From NCBI GenBank assembly GCA_002733215.1, contig NVUY01000009.1, positions 3,416 through 67,415 on the forward strand: a stretch of 64,000 nt of DNA, in the 5' to 3' direction. The notes under the pieces are model-generated. The model saw only the letters and a program-made list of their open reading frames with translations. It ran no database searches and was not told the origin of the DNA. The position numbers and the translations under genes were made by a program. The number at the start of each line of letters is the position of its first letter. Position 1 is the first letter of the stretch. Of the stretch, positions 25,687-32,599 are shown in pieces. Source of the DNA: Sulfurovum sp. (GTDB taxonomy: Bacteria > Campylobacterota > Campylobacteria > Campylobacterales > Sulfurovaceae).

Positions 25687-26792
25687 AATTCCAGGCTCTG
25701 AACTTCAAATGCCCTAACTGTGGGGCTCCTACCAAATTCTCTCCCGCCTTTGGCAAACTCAAATGCGATTTCTGTGGCTCAGTTTTTCCCACAGAAGAGA
25801 GTATGGAGGAGATCAAAGAGTATGACTATCATACTGCCTTGGAAAAACTCTCCGGGAAGCATAAAGAGCTACATGAAAAAGAGGTAAAATGTACCTCTTG
25901 CGGAAGCAGTTTTGCACTTTCTCCTTACTCTATAAGCACACTCTGCCCCTCTTGCGGTACACCTGCTATTGTGGATTTTGTACATGACATTACACCTCAA
26001 TCCCTCCTTCCCTTTTTGCTAACGCAGGAAAAAGCAAAAGAGCGTTTTAGAAATTGGGTGGGCTCTTTATGGTTTGCCCCCTCTGCTTTGGCTAAGTATT
26101 TCAGAGAAAATGAAAAACTCAAAGGCTACTATCTTCCGTACTGGACCTATGACAGTGATACTACAACTGTTTATACAGGACAAAGAGGAGATGTTTATTA
26201 TGTGACAGTAACACGTACTGTAGTACAGAATGGCAGACAAAGAAACATACGTACACAGGAACCCCGCATACGCTGGACGCCTGTCTCCGGTAGGGTAGGC
26301 ATGGCTTTTGATGATGTGACCATAGGTGCGACACATACCATCTCTAGGGTGATCATTGACTCTCTTGCTCCCTGGGATACCACAGCCCTAAAACCCTTTG
26401 ATGAACGTTATCTAAGTGGTTTTGAAACAGAAGAGTACACCATCGGACTCGACAATGGTTTTGAATTTGCCAAAGCCACCATGCGAAAAAGCATAGAGCA
26501 GTTGATACGCAGAGATATCGGAGGAGATGAGCAGCAGATCAGAAGCATAAATACAGACTATAACAATGTGACTTACAAAAATGTACTTTTCCCTGTATGG
26601 ACGGCTACTTTTGAATATAGAGAAAAGCACTACCGTTATGCCATCAATGCACAAACAGGTAAAATATCGGGCGAGCACCCTTATTCTTATGTGAAGATCG
26701 CTTTTGCTATGATGGGTGGGGTATTGTTGCTTGGAGGTGCGTATTATTTAAATTTAAATGGAAATACAGCTGGATTTACTGTCGGGTATTAA
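25683..26792 (+). CDS. Zinc-ribbon membrane protein, YdjG-like
   Basis: A GTG start overlaps the SPFH gene stop. The 369-residue protein has two N-terminal zinc ribbons (CPNCGAP with CDFCGS; CTSCGSS with CPSCGTP), a central beta-rich domain and one C-terminal membrane segment (about residues 338-358), so it is tail-anchored. Zinc-ribbon proteins of this kind accompany SPFH proteins in Bacillus-type ydjGHI operons. It probably acts with the SPFH and XpaC/TelA proteins at the membrane. Function is not established. Confidence 0.75.
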   Translation: MKFQALNFKCPNCGAPTKFSPAFGKLKCDFCGSVFPTEESMEEIKEYDYHTALEKLSGKHKELHEKEVKCTSCGSSFALSPYSISTLCPSCGTPAIVDFVHDITPQSLLPFLLTQEKAKERFRNWVGSLWFAPSALAKYFRENEKLKGYYLPYWTYDSDTTTVYTGQRGDVYYVTVTRTVVQNGRQRNIRTQEPRIRWTPVSGRVGMAFDDVTIGATHTISRVIIDSLAPWDTTALKPFDERYLSGFETEEYTIGLDNGFEFAKATMRKSIEQLIRRDIGGDEQQIRSINTDYNNVTYKNVLFPVWTATFEYREKHYRYAINAQTGKISGEHPYSYVKIAFAMMGGVLLLGGAYYLNLNGNTAGFTVGY

Positions 26793-26856
26793 GGTTTGAT
26801 CTCTTGCGTAGATGATACCAGGGACAGAAGTTATGACAATGGCAATGAAAACGGCA

Positions 26857-27876
26857 TTAGCGAAACACTTCCCCATATTTCTTTTTATACCCCGCCTTGA
26901 TTTTCTGAGCCAACTGATGCACGATCATTGCGTAGTAGCTGCTGTGGTTGTAGCGGGTGATCACATAAAAGTTATGTGTACCGTACCAGAGTTCATCATA
27001 GTTGGTACGTTTGAGCTTGATGAGGCGTACTTTTCCGTTGTAGGCAAAAGGTTCTATTGGTACAATGTTTTTAAGGGATCTGCGCTTGTACTTATATTTA
27101 TAACCTGTTTTGTGTCCGTTGTAGCGTGTACCTGGGTAGGAGACTCTTGTGGCAACAGGTTGGTGCTTTCTCCAGTGGTGACGTTTGAGATAGTGTGCCA
27201 CACTGCCTATGGCATCTGTGTGGTTGTTCATCTGTTTATATCCGTCTTTGTTAAAGTCTACTACAAAGGTTTTGTAGTTACTTGGCATGAACTGTCCCAG
27301 ACCTATGGCACCTGCGTATGAACCTTTTACATTTTTGGGGTTGACCCCTTCTCTTTTTGTCATAAGCAAAAACTCTTTCAGCTCAGAGCGGAAAAATTTT
27401 TGTCGTCTGTTGGGCTCAAATGCCAGTGTGGTCAAGGTGTCAAATACCAGGTATTTCCCTCTGTTGTATCCGTAATGGCTCTCTATGCCGATGATGGCAG
27501 TAATATATTCGGGTTCTACCCCATATTTTTTATAGGCACGACTAAGATCAGCACGATGCTTATGCATATAGGCGATGCCTTTGGACACTTTTCCTTTTTT
27601 AAAAAAGATACCCTCATATCTGTCCCATGAACCCTGTCTTTTGTAGTTTTTTGGGCGTACCCATTTGGGACGAAGTGAGGGTACATAGATGGCATGGGCT
27701 CTTTTTTGGTAGGTGACAGAAGAAAAAAGACGCTTAAGTTCAGACCTGTCAAAATGGTAATGTTTAACCATCGAGTCAATGAAACCACGCACCTCTTTTT
27801 TCTTTGTATAGTCTTTTGCCAAGAGTGGGGTACTCAATAGTAAAATAAAAAGTAATAAGAGTTTAATGATCTTCAT
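26857..27876 (-). CDS. mltB: Membrane-bound lytic murein transglycosylase B family
   Basis: The 339-residue protein starts at 27876 with AAGGAT upstream and a signal peptide (about residues 1-19, ending PLLA). The MltB-type catalytic glutamate lies in IGIESHYGYNRG, with YAGAIGLGQFMPSNY and DAIGSVAHYLKRHHW further on. It cleaves peptidoglycan glycan strands to 1,6-anhydro products in the periplasm. No lipobox is evident, so it may be soluble. An upstream in-frame extension to 28068 belongs to an unrelated gene remnant. Confidence 0.88.
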   Translation of the reverse strand: MKIIKLLLLFILLLSTPLLAKDYTKKKEVRGFIDSMVKHYHFDRSELKRLFSSVTYQKRAHAIYVPSLRPKWVRPKNYKRQGSWDRYEGIFFKKGKVSKGIAYMHKHRADLSRAYKKYGVEPEYITAIIGIESHYGYNRGKYLVFDTLTTLAFEPNRRQKFFRSELKEFLLMTKREGVNPKNVKGSYAGAIGLGQFMPSNYKTFVVDFNKDGYKQMNNHTDAIGSVAHYLKRHHWRKHQPVATRVSYPGTRYNGHKTGYKYKYKRRSLKNIVPIEPFAYNGKVRLIKLKRTNYDELWYGTHNFYVITRYNHSSYYAMIVHQLAQKIKAGYKKKYGEVFR

Positions 27877-27931
27877 AAATATCCTTGATTTTAAAAACCA
27901 TTGTAACACGCCAAGATTAATGGAGGGTGGA

Positions 27932-28128
27932 TCACCAGCTTCCTCCTCCGCCGCCACCTCCGCCACCTCCGGAGAATCCACCCCTCCAAATATTATGGGA
28001 AACATCAACATAAAGATCACTTCTGTACCAAACTTCAGGTAAAAACTATAAAGTGTCAAAGCGACCACAGGCAGTAAATATAAAATACTCTTTAAGTAAA
28101 AATCCTGCCCTTTCAGGGTAGGATTTTT
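27932..28128 (-). pseudogene. C-terminal remnant of a TPM/YgcG-type membrane protein
   Basis: A minus-strand frame encodes a membrane segment (LYLLPVVALTLYSFYL, then GTEVIFMLMFPIIFGG) and, one frame over, FSGGGGGGGGGSW and a stop. Adding one G to the GGGG run at 27981-27984 would join them into the Gly-rich tail typical of TPM-domain (YgcG/YdjH) or DUF2207 membrane proteins. No start or N-terminal domain remains. YdjH-type proteins accompany the SPFH and zinc-ribbon genes found just upstream, so this may be a lost member of that system. Confidence 0.55.
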
Positions 28129-28129
28129 A
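28101..28129. terminator. Hairpin with T-run (terminator or IS200-type end)
   Basis: AATCCTGCCCT and AGGGTAGGATT form an 11-base stem (one G-T pair) followed by TTTT on both strands. The same sequence pattern (CCTGCCC...GGGTAGGATTTTTA) ends the IS200-type element at 37850-37874, so it may be a relic of such an element. Confidence 0.5.
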
Positions 28130-28144
28130 CTCTCGTTTGTACGA

Positions 28145-28229
28145 TTTCTGTGGGAATGAATATTTTCATGTATCTTTTGCCCCTAAACAAGTTTAGGGTT
28201 CCTGTGTTTCTGTCAAGTCATCTCCTCTT
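28145..28229. repeat. Direct repeat A flanking the PIN toxin-antitoxin module
   Basis: About 85 bases recur at 28958-29041 with roughly 15% differences. Each copy contains a small palindrome CTAAACAAGTTTAG. The two copies bracket the toxin-antitoxin genes. Confidence 0.75.
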
Positions 28230-28288
28230 TAACTCGTTTATCTCAAATATACCGTTTTACTTTTATAGCACTTTAACATCATATATGC

Positions 28289-28294
28289 TATCAT
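28289..28294 (+). promoter_or_regulatory. -10 element of the PIN toxin-antitoxin operon
   Basis: TATCAT ends 6 bases before the ATG at 28301, with no ribosome binding site, suggesting a leaderless transcript. Confidence 0.35.
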
Positions 28295-28300
28295 AATTAC

Positions 28301-28723
28301 ATGAAAGTTGCTATAGATACAAATATATGGATATCGGCACTCCTTAGTAAAGATGGCTTGAATAGAGAAATAATCCGGCTTGCATTGCAAGATAAAATTT
28401 ACCCGCAGATAAGTATATCTTTACTTATGGAGTATGAGTCTGTTATGAAAAGAAAGAAAATTCAAACGCTATGCCCTTTAAGCATATCAGAGCAAGAAGA
28501 ACTCTTTCATGCGTATATATCAACTTGTAAATGGAATGAGATTTTTTATTTGTGGAGACCAAATCTAAAGGACAAAGATGATGACTTTCTTGTTGAATTA
28601 GCAGTAGCGAGTAATAGCAAAGTGATTATTACTGATAATAAAAAAGATCTAGAATTTAGTGAACTTCGATTTAACTTTGAAGTTTTAACAGCAAAAGAAT
28701 TTTTAGGAAGGAATAAGATATGA
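28301..28723 (+). CDS. PIN-domain toxin (type II toxin-antitoxin)
   Basis: The 140-residue protein is a PIN_3-type nuclease: AIDTNIWIS with the first catalytic Asp (residue 6), a conserved Glu in MEYESV, and DKDDDFLVELA and ITDNKKDL near residues 90 and 109. PIN toxins cleave RNA and are held inactive by the partner antitoxin. It overlaps the downstream ribbon-helix-helix gene by 4 bases (ATGA), giving a toxin-first order. Low GC and the flanking repeats indicate acquisition by transfer. Confidence 0.85.
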   Translation: MKVAIDTNIWISALLSKDGLNREIIRLALQDKIYPQISISLLMEYESVMKRKKIQTLCPLSISEQEELFHAYISTCKWNEIFYLWRPNLKDKDDDFLVELAVASNSKVIITDNKKDLEFSELRFNFEVLTAKEFLGRNKI

Positions 28724-28938
28724 GTACACTCACACTAAGAATACCGGATACAAAATATGAAAGATTGAAAAATTATGCGAAAACAAAAGAGATATCTCTC
28801 AATAAACTTTTTGATGAATTCGCTACGATTGCATTAACACAATATGATGCAAAAGTAAGATTTGATCTTATGGCTTCAAAAGGCAGTAAAAAACGAGGGT
28901 TGGATTTGCTAGATAAGTTAGACAGTTCAGCTGAATAA
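28720..28938 (+). CDS. Ribbon-helix-helix antitoxin
   Basis: The 72-residue protein starts with STLTLRIPDTKYERLKNYA, a ribbon-helix-helix DNA-binding domain, followed by a short C-terminal tail that would wrap the toxin. Such antitoxins repress their own operon and neutralise the PIN nuclease. It is translationally coupled to the toxin gene. It ends 8 bases before a perfect hairpin (28947-28971). Confidence 0.8.
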   Translation: MSTLTLRIPDTKYERLKNYAKTKEISLNKLFDEFATIALTQYDAKVRFDLMASKGSKKRGLDLLDKLDSSAE

Positions 28939-28946
28939 TCTTCTCT

Positions 28947-28971
28947 CATTCCCACGGTTTCCGTGGGAATG
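28947..28971. repeat. REP-like palindrome, copy 2 (possible terminator)
   Basis: CATTCCCACGG - TTT - CCGTGGGAATG is a perfect 11-base inverted repeat directly after the antitoxin gene. Its right arm is part of direct repeat B. It belongs to the same family as 3977-4003 and 39261-39289. Confidence 0.7.
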
Positions 28972-29041
28972 AATATTTCATGTGTTTTTTTGTTCTAAAC
29001 AAGTTTAGTGTTCCTGTGCTTCTGTCAAGTTATCTCTTCTT
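28958..29041. repeat. Direct repeat B flanking the PIN toxin-antitoxin module
   Basis: This second copy of the 85-base repeat begins inside the palindrome and ends within the last codons of the AraC-type fragment, suggesting that the repeat derives partly from that gene's 3' end. Confidence 0.75.
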
Positions 29042-29276
29042 GTCTCTCAACACAATTTTCTGCCAATGATGTCTCTTGTAAAAAAGATCTTTTCAATGTG
29101 CGTGAGGGGTTTTCTCCAAAAAGTGCTGTGTAGTACTGTGAAAATCGACTCATATGTAAAAAACCCCATATTCTTGCTACTTCAAGTACCATTAGCTTGG
29201 GGTCTTTATTGCCGATGAGCTCTTTTCTGACGAGGTATTGGCAGAAATTGTAGATACTTTTTAAAAATAAAAAGAT
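29025..29276 (-). pseudogene. AraC-family regulator, C-terminal fragment
   Basis: The minus-strand frame between the stop codon of the 29277 gene and TGA at 29025-29027 encodes about 83 residues with an AraC-type second helix-turn-helix: VARIWGFLHMSRFSQYY then FGENPSRTLKR. The ligand-binding domain, first DNA-binding helix and start codon are absent. It lies in the same frame as the upstream gene, separated only by its TAG stop. It is a decayed gene remnant. Confidence 0.75.
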
Positions 29277-29624
29277 CTACTCTTCCAGTTCCTCTTTATT
29301 GTCTTTAAGCACATAAACAAAGGTATCTACATCAAGTTCGTCATATCTTTCGACATTGACTGCTGTACGTACAAACTCTTCACCTTCAAAGGCATCCAAG
29401 CTCTCCCAGTGATCATACAAATTGTGTGAGTAGAACAAGAAGCCGTGTACCGTATCAGCATGGGGATCGAGTTTAATGCCGGGATACCCCATAGAAGCTG
29501 ACCAGCCCGCAGCGATGAGCTCTCCCTGCACCGTTGCAGGCATGAATTTACCAACGATATTTTCCAAGACATGACCGTTTGGGCAGTTTGGCATGAGTGT
29601 GCCGTATACAAAAAGTGTTTCCAT
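29277..29624 (-). CDS. Gamma-glutamylcyclotransferase-like protein
   Basis: The 115-residue protein has the family start LFVYGTLM, the glycine-rich loop and the acidic catalytic region DAFEGEEF near residue 80. The fold (GGCT/AIG2/YtfP) converts gamma-glutamyl compounds to 5-oxoproline in some members; the substrate here is unknown. GAGG lies upstream of the start. The frame continues past its TAG into the AraC-type remnant. Confidence 0.82.
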   Translation of the reverse strand: METLFVYGTLMPNCPNGHVLENIVGKFMPATVQGELIAAGWSASMGYPGIKLDPHADTVHGFLFYSHNLYDHWESLDAFEGEEFVRTAVNVERYDELDVDTFVYVLKDNKEELEE

Positions 29625-29711
29625 ATGCTAACCTCTATTAGATAAATAATTTTAGTATTATAGTATGGCATAAAGCAAAATTGACTAAAATACTATAAAA
29701 GAAGGAAACTT

Positions 29712-30602
29712 ATGGCTTATGACCTCCAAGACAAACTTGTTATTGCTATCTCTTCACGTGCATTGTTTGACCTTGAAGAAGAAAATGCCATTTTTGATAA
29801 AGAAGGTTTGGAGAGCTACTATAAACACCAACTTAAAAACTTAGATAACCCCTTGGCAAAAGGTTCCGGTTTCAGGTTTGTACAAAATCTCCTGGCGATT
29901 AATGAGCGTTTTGACAACAAACTCATAGAAGTCATCATCCTTTCACGAAACAACGCTGCCACAGGCTTACGTATAGGGCGCTCCATAGAACACTTTAACC
30001 TTGACATAGAGAGAACAGGATGGACGGCAGGTACTCCCGTAGCACGCTATTTGGAAGCTTTTAAAGTGGATCTCTTTCTCTCTGTACATGCTCAAGATGT
30101 AGAAGAGGCAGTAAACTCAGGCGTAGCTGCTGCTACCATTTTGCCACATACACCCATTACATCAGAGGAAGGAAATATCGTCAAGATTGCTTTTGATGGT
30201 GACGCTGTTATCTTTGGTGACGAGAGTGAAAAAGTATACCAGGAAGGAGGTTTGGAAGCCTTCATCACACATGAACGGGAAAATGCCCAAAACCCACTCT
30301 CCAAGGGACCATTCTTCAAGTTTTTAAAAACCATCTCAGAGATACAAGACAAATTTCCTATGGAATCTTCGCCCATACGCACAGCACTTGTCACAGCACG
30401 AAGCTTCTCCACACATGAACGTGTTCTGGGAACACTGGAAGGATGGGGTGTACGTGTCGATGAAGCTTTTTTTCAGGGTGGCGTACAAAAGTATGAAGTC
30501 ATCAAAGCCTTCGGGGCAGACATATTTTTCGATGATCAGGATGCACATCTTGAACATACTTCAAAAGTAACACCTTCTGCGAAGGTACCGTATAAGCGTT
30601 AG
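29712..30602 (+). CDS. 5'-nucleotidase, cytosolic type I-like
   Basis: The 296-residue protein matches the cN-I-like 5'-nucleotidase family: IAISSRALFDLEEE at the N-terminus, LSRNNAATGLRI, and FFDDQDAHLE near the C-terminus. It should remove the 5' phosphate of nucleoside monophosphates in the cytoplasm. AAGGAAAC precedes the ATG and TATAAA lies further upstream. It appears monocistronic. Identification is by recognition of the motifs and length. Confidence 0.8.
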   Translation: MAYDLQDKLVIAISSRALFDLEEENAIFDKEGLESYYKHQLKNLDNPLAKGSGFRFVQNLLAINERFDNKLIEVIILSRNNAATGLRIGRSIEHFNLDIERTGWTAGTPVARYLEAFKVDLFLSVHAQDVEEAVNSGVAAATILPHTPITSEEGNIVKIAFDGDAVIFGDESEKVYQEGGLEAFITHERENAQNPLSKGPFFKFLKTISEIQDKFPMESSPIRTALVTARSFSTHERVLGTLEGWGVRVDEAFFQGGVQKYEVIKAFGADIFFDDQDAHLEHTSKVTPSAKVPYKR

Positions 30603-30711
30603 ATACTAGTTTGAAACCTCCGGCGTTAAAAAAGTAGCCTCGTATCCATTAACTCATACCAAGACCCGGCTCATTGAGTTTACACAGAAATTACATATAA
30701 CAATATTAAAA

Positions 30712-30717
30712 TATAAT
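30712..30717 (+). promoter_or_regulatory. -10 element of the 30741 gene
   Basis: TATAAT lies 23 bases before the start codon, with AGGAG as ribosome binding site. Confidence 0.5.
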
Positions 30718-30740
30718 ATAAATTTGTTTAGGAGAATACA

Positions 30741-31139
30741 ATGACACTACCAAAAATTGACGATACTATAACTACTGAATATGCTATTAAATTATGTGAA
30801 CATTTTGGATATAAATATTTAGTTACTCGATTGCGAGAAAACCCTAATAATTATAAGGATTGGGTTTTTGATGGAGCCTCTATGGTGAATGATGACATTT
30901 TTTCTAAATTATTTCATATACCTAATTTAGTAGAAATTGCTTTAAAGCATGACCTAAAATATGCATATGGAGAGCAAGGAAATAAAGAGGAAAAACTACG
31001 GGCAGATTTGGAATTTGAACTTGATCTGGTTAATGATGGTGCTTCCCCTGAAATAGCTAAACTAATGTTTGTGGCTGTTGACAAGGGAGGTGAAGAATCT
31101 TTAAAAACGAAATATACATGGGCATACGCACACACATAA
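30741..31139 (+). CDS. Unknown protein with a DUF1353/phospholipase-A2-like His-Asp motif
   Basis: The 132-residue protein has FDGASMVNDD, then ALKHDLKYAYGEQGN, then ADLEFELDLV. A D-G-A-S block followed by H-D-x-x-Y and A-D-x-x-F is the pattern of DUF1353 proteins and of prokaryotic phospholipase A2-like folds. No signal peptide is seen. It is monocistronic with a good promoter, in the accessory region. The 257 bases after it are AT-rich without a clear gene. A hydrolase or phage-like origin is possible but unproven. Confidence 0.55.
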   Translation: MTLPKIDDTITTEYAIKLCEHFGYKYLVTRLRENPNNYKDWVFDGASMVNDDIFSKLFHIPNLVEIALKHDLKYAYGEQGNKEEKLRADLEFELDLVNDGASPEIAKLMFVAVDKGGEESLKTKYTWAYAHT

Positions 31140-31396
31140 TAATCAGGCGACAGATAAAAGAAAGTATTGAAGATATTTAATTATTTTTGCGAAGTTTTAT
31201 GTATATGGAAATTTAATCAACAGTTGAAACAAACTAATTTTTATTTGTAGAACTTAAAAAGAAAACTTAGATAATGAAGTAGTAACAGTTTATTTATTTG
31301 AATCAGTAGAGATGCACATAATTAATATAATGTTAAGTTAATTAATTGCATACTTTAAACATAAGTATTTACATTAAATTTTAATTAGGAAAAAAG

Positions 31397-32083
31397 ATGA
31401 TAAAAATCATAACACTACTAAGCATAATAATATTTTTTCAAGGCTGTACACCAAAAGAAGGTCTTTATTTTGCAACAGGAACAGGTCTTAACGTTGAAGC
31501 AAGAAGTAGTGCAGATACCATACCTACACTGGCATTAGGGTATAAACGCTATGAATTTGTTCGCATGCCTAAAACTGATGGCAAAAAGTATAGTATTATT
31601 GGAACTGTCGATAATAATATCTCTTTTTGGAATGGTTCAAAAATTTCTCAAAAGTTTGCAACAGGACAAGCTGCAGTTCGTGCAGCAGAAGCGCATATGT
31701 CTCCAATCAAAAAAGAAGAAAATGAAAGAAAACTAGCATCTAAAGCGAAAAAACTTTCTACAAGTAATAAAACTAAAAAGAGTGAAGTACTTTTTCTTTC
31801 TACATCTACCGTATTTGGTATGGATATAGAACTTGGTGCTGACAATGTTGAACAGAAAGTGATGCTTGGGTTTAAGCGTAATGAGATAACACACTTTCCT
31901 GTAAATGAAGAACAGGACGAACTAAACTCAGTCTATACAGATATTCTAATTGATAATAGAGCTGATAACTTAAGCGATGGTAACACAATAATTAAACAAA
32001 GTTTTGCAACTGGAATAGCAGCAGAGATTCTAGCAAATAAACATGCAGATAGTCTTTTTATAGAAAATAACACCAGTAAATAA
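31397..32083 (+). CDS. Lipoprotein with two related domains
   Basis: The lipobox FFQGC gives a lipoprotein with Cys near residue 17. The mature part has two related units: ALGYKRYEFVRMP followed by SQKFATGQAAVRAAEAH, and MLGFKRNEITHFP followed by KQSFATGIAAEILANKH, joined by a Lys/Ser linker. The duplication is clear by eye. No known family is recognised. Its stop codon directly abuts the start of another lipoprotein gene, which carries a shorter version of the same unit. Confidence 0.65.
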   Translation: MIKIITLLSIIIFFQGCTPKEGLYFATGTGLNVEARSSADTIPTLALGYKRYEFVRMPKTDGKKYSIIGTVDNNISFWNGSKISQKFATGQAAVRAAEAHMSPIKKEENERKLASKAKKLSTSNKTKKSEVLFLSTSTVFGMDIELGADNVEQKVMLGFKRNEITHFPVNEEQDELNSVYTDILIDNRADNLSDGNTIIKQSFATGIAAEILANKHADSLFIENNTSK

Positions 32084-32338
32084 ATGCTCAATAATCTGAT
32101 TGTTCAAACATTACTTGCAGTACTTCTTACTGGGTGTAGTATGAAATATGTAAACACTGAAGATCAAACTGTAACTCTTGGTTTAATGAAATGTACCCAT
32201 GAACATAACTCAAGTAATCTCGCAAAGATTCATCATACTTATGTAGGAGTAAACCTTGATTTTAAAGAAGGATTTAGTTCTACACTTGGATATAAAGATG
32301 AAAAACGTATTTGGATTAGAGAGCAAAATAATTTTTAA
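32084..32338 (+). CDS. Small lipoprotein related to its neighbour
   Basis: The 84-residue protein has the lipobox LLTGC (Cys near 18). Its mature part ends with GVNLDFKEGFSSTLGYKDEK, which resembles the GLNVEAR...LALGYKRYE part of the adjacent lipoprotein. The gene begins at the base after that gene's stop. About 260 AT-rich bases follow, with TATAAT at 32512-32517 as the only signal. Function unknown. Confidence 0.55.
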   Translation: MLNNLIVQTLLAVLLTGCSMKYVNTEDQTVTLGLMKCTHEHNSSNLAKIHHTYVGVNLDFKEGFSSTLGYKDEKRIWIREQNNF

Positions 32339-32599
32339 CTTTTTCTTGTTCTATATTCTCCAGATATAAAAATACAATACACATACTTTACACACAACTT
32401 AGCTTATAATTAAATATAATTTTTTCACTTAGTGAAAAGATTAAATAATTGTGACGAAAGATACATTCTGGTTATGATCTTAGAAATAATCTATTCGTTT
32501 GTATAATATAATTAAATAGATGAAGAAGTATACATAATACTTTTAATCAATCCCATATCCGTAAGATAGAAGACATAGGGATACAAAAAGGAAGATAGC

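Noticed and set aside
27877-28068. N-terminal extension of the lytic transglycosylase, including a membrane segment
   Set aside because: It belongs to a TPM-type gene remnant in the same frame; the transglycosylase has its own ribosome binding site and signal peptide at 27876.
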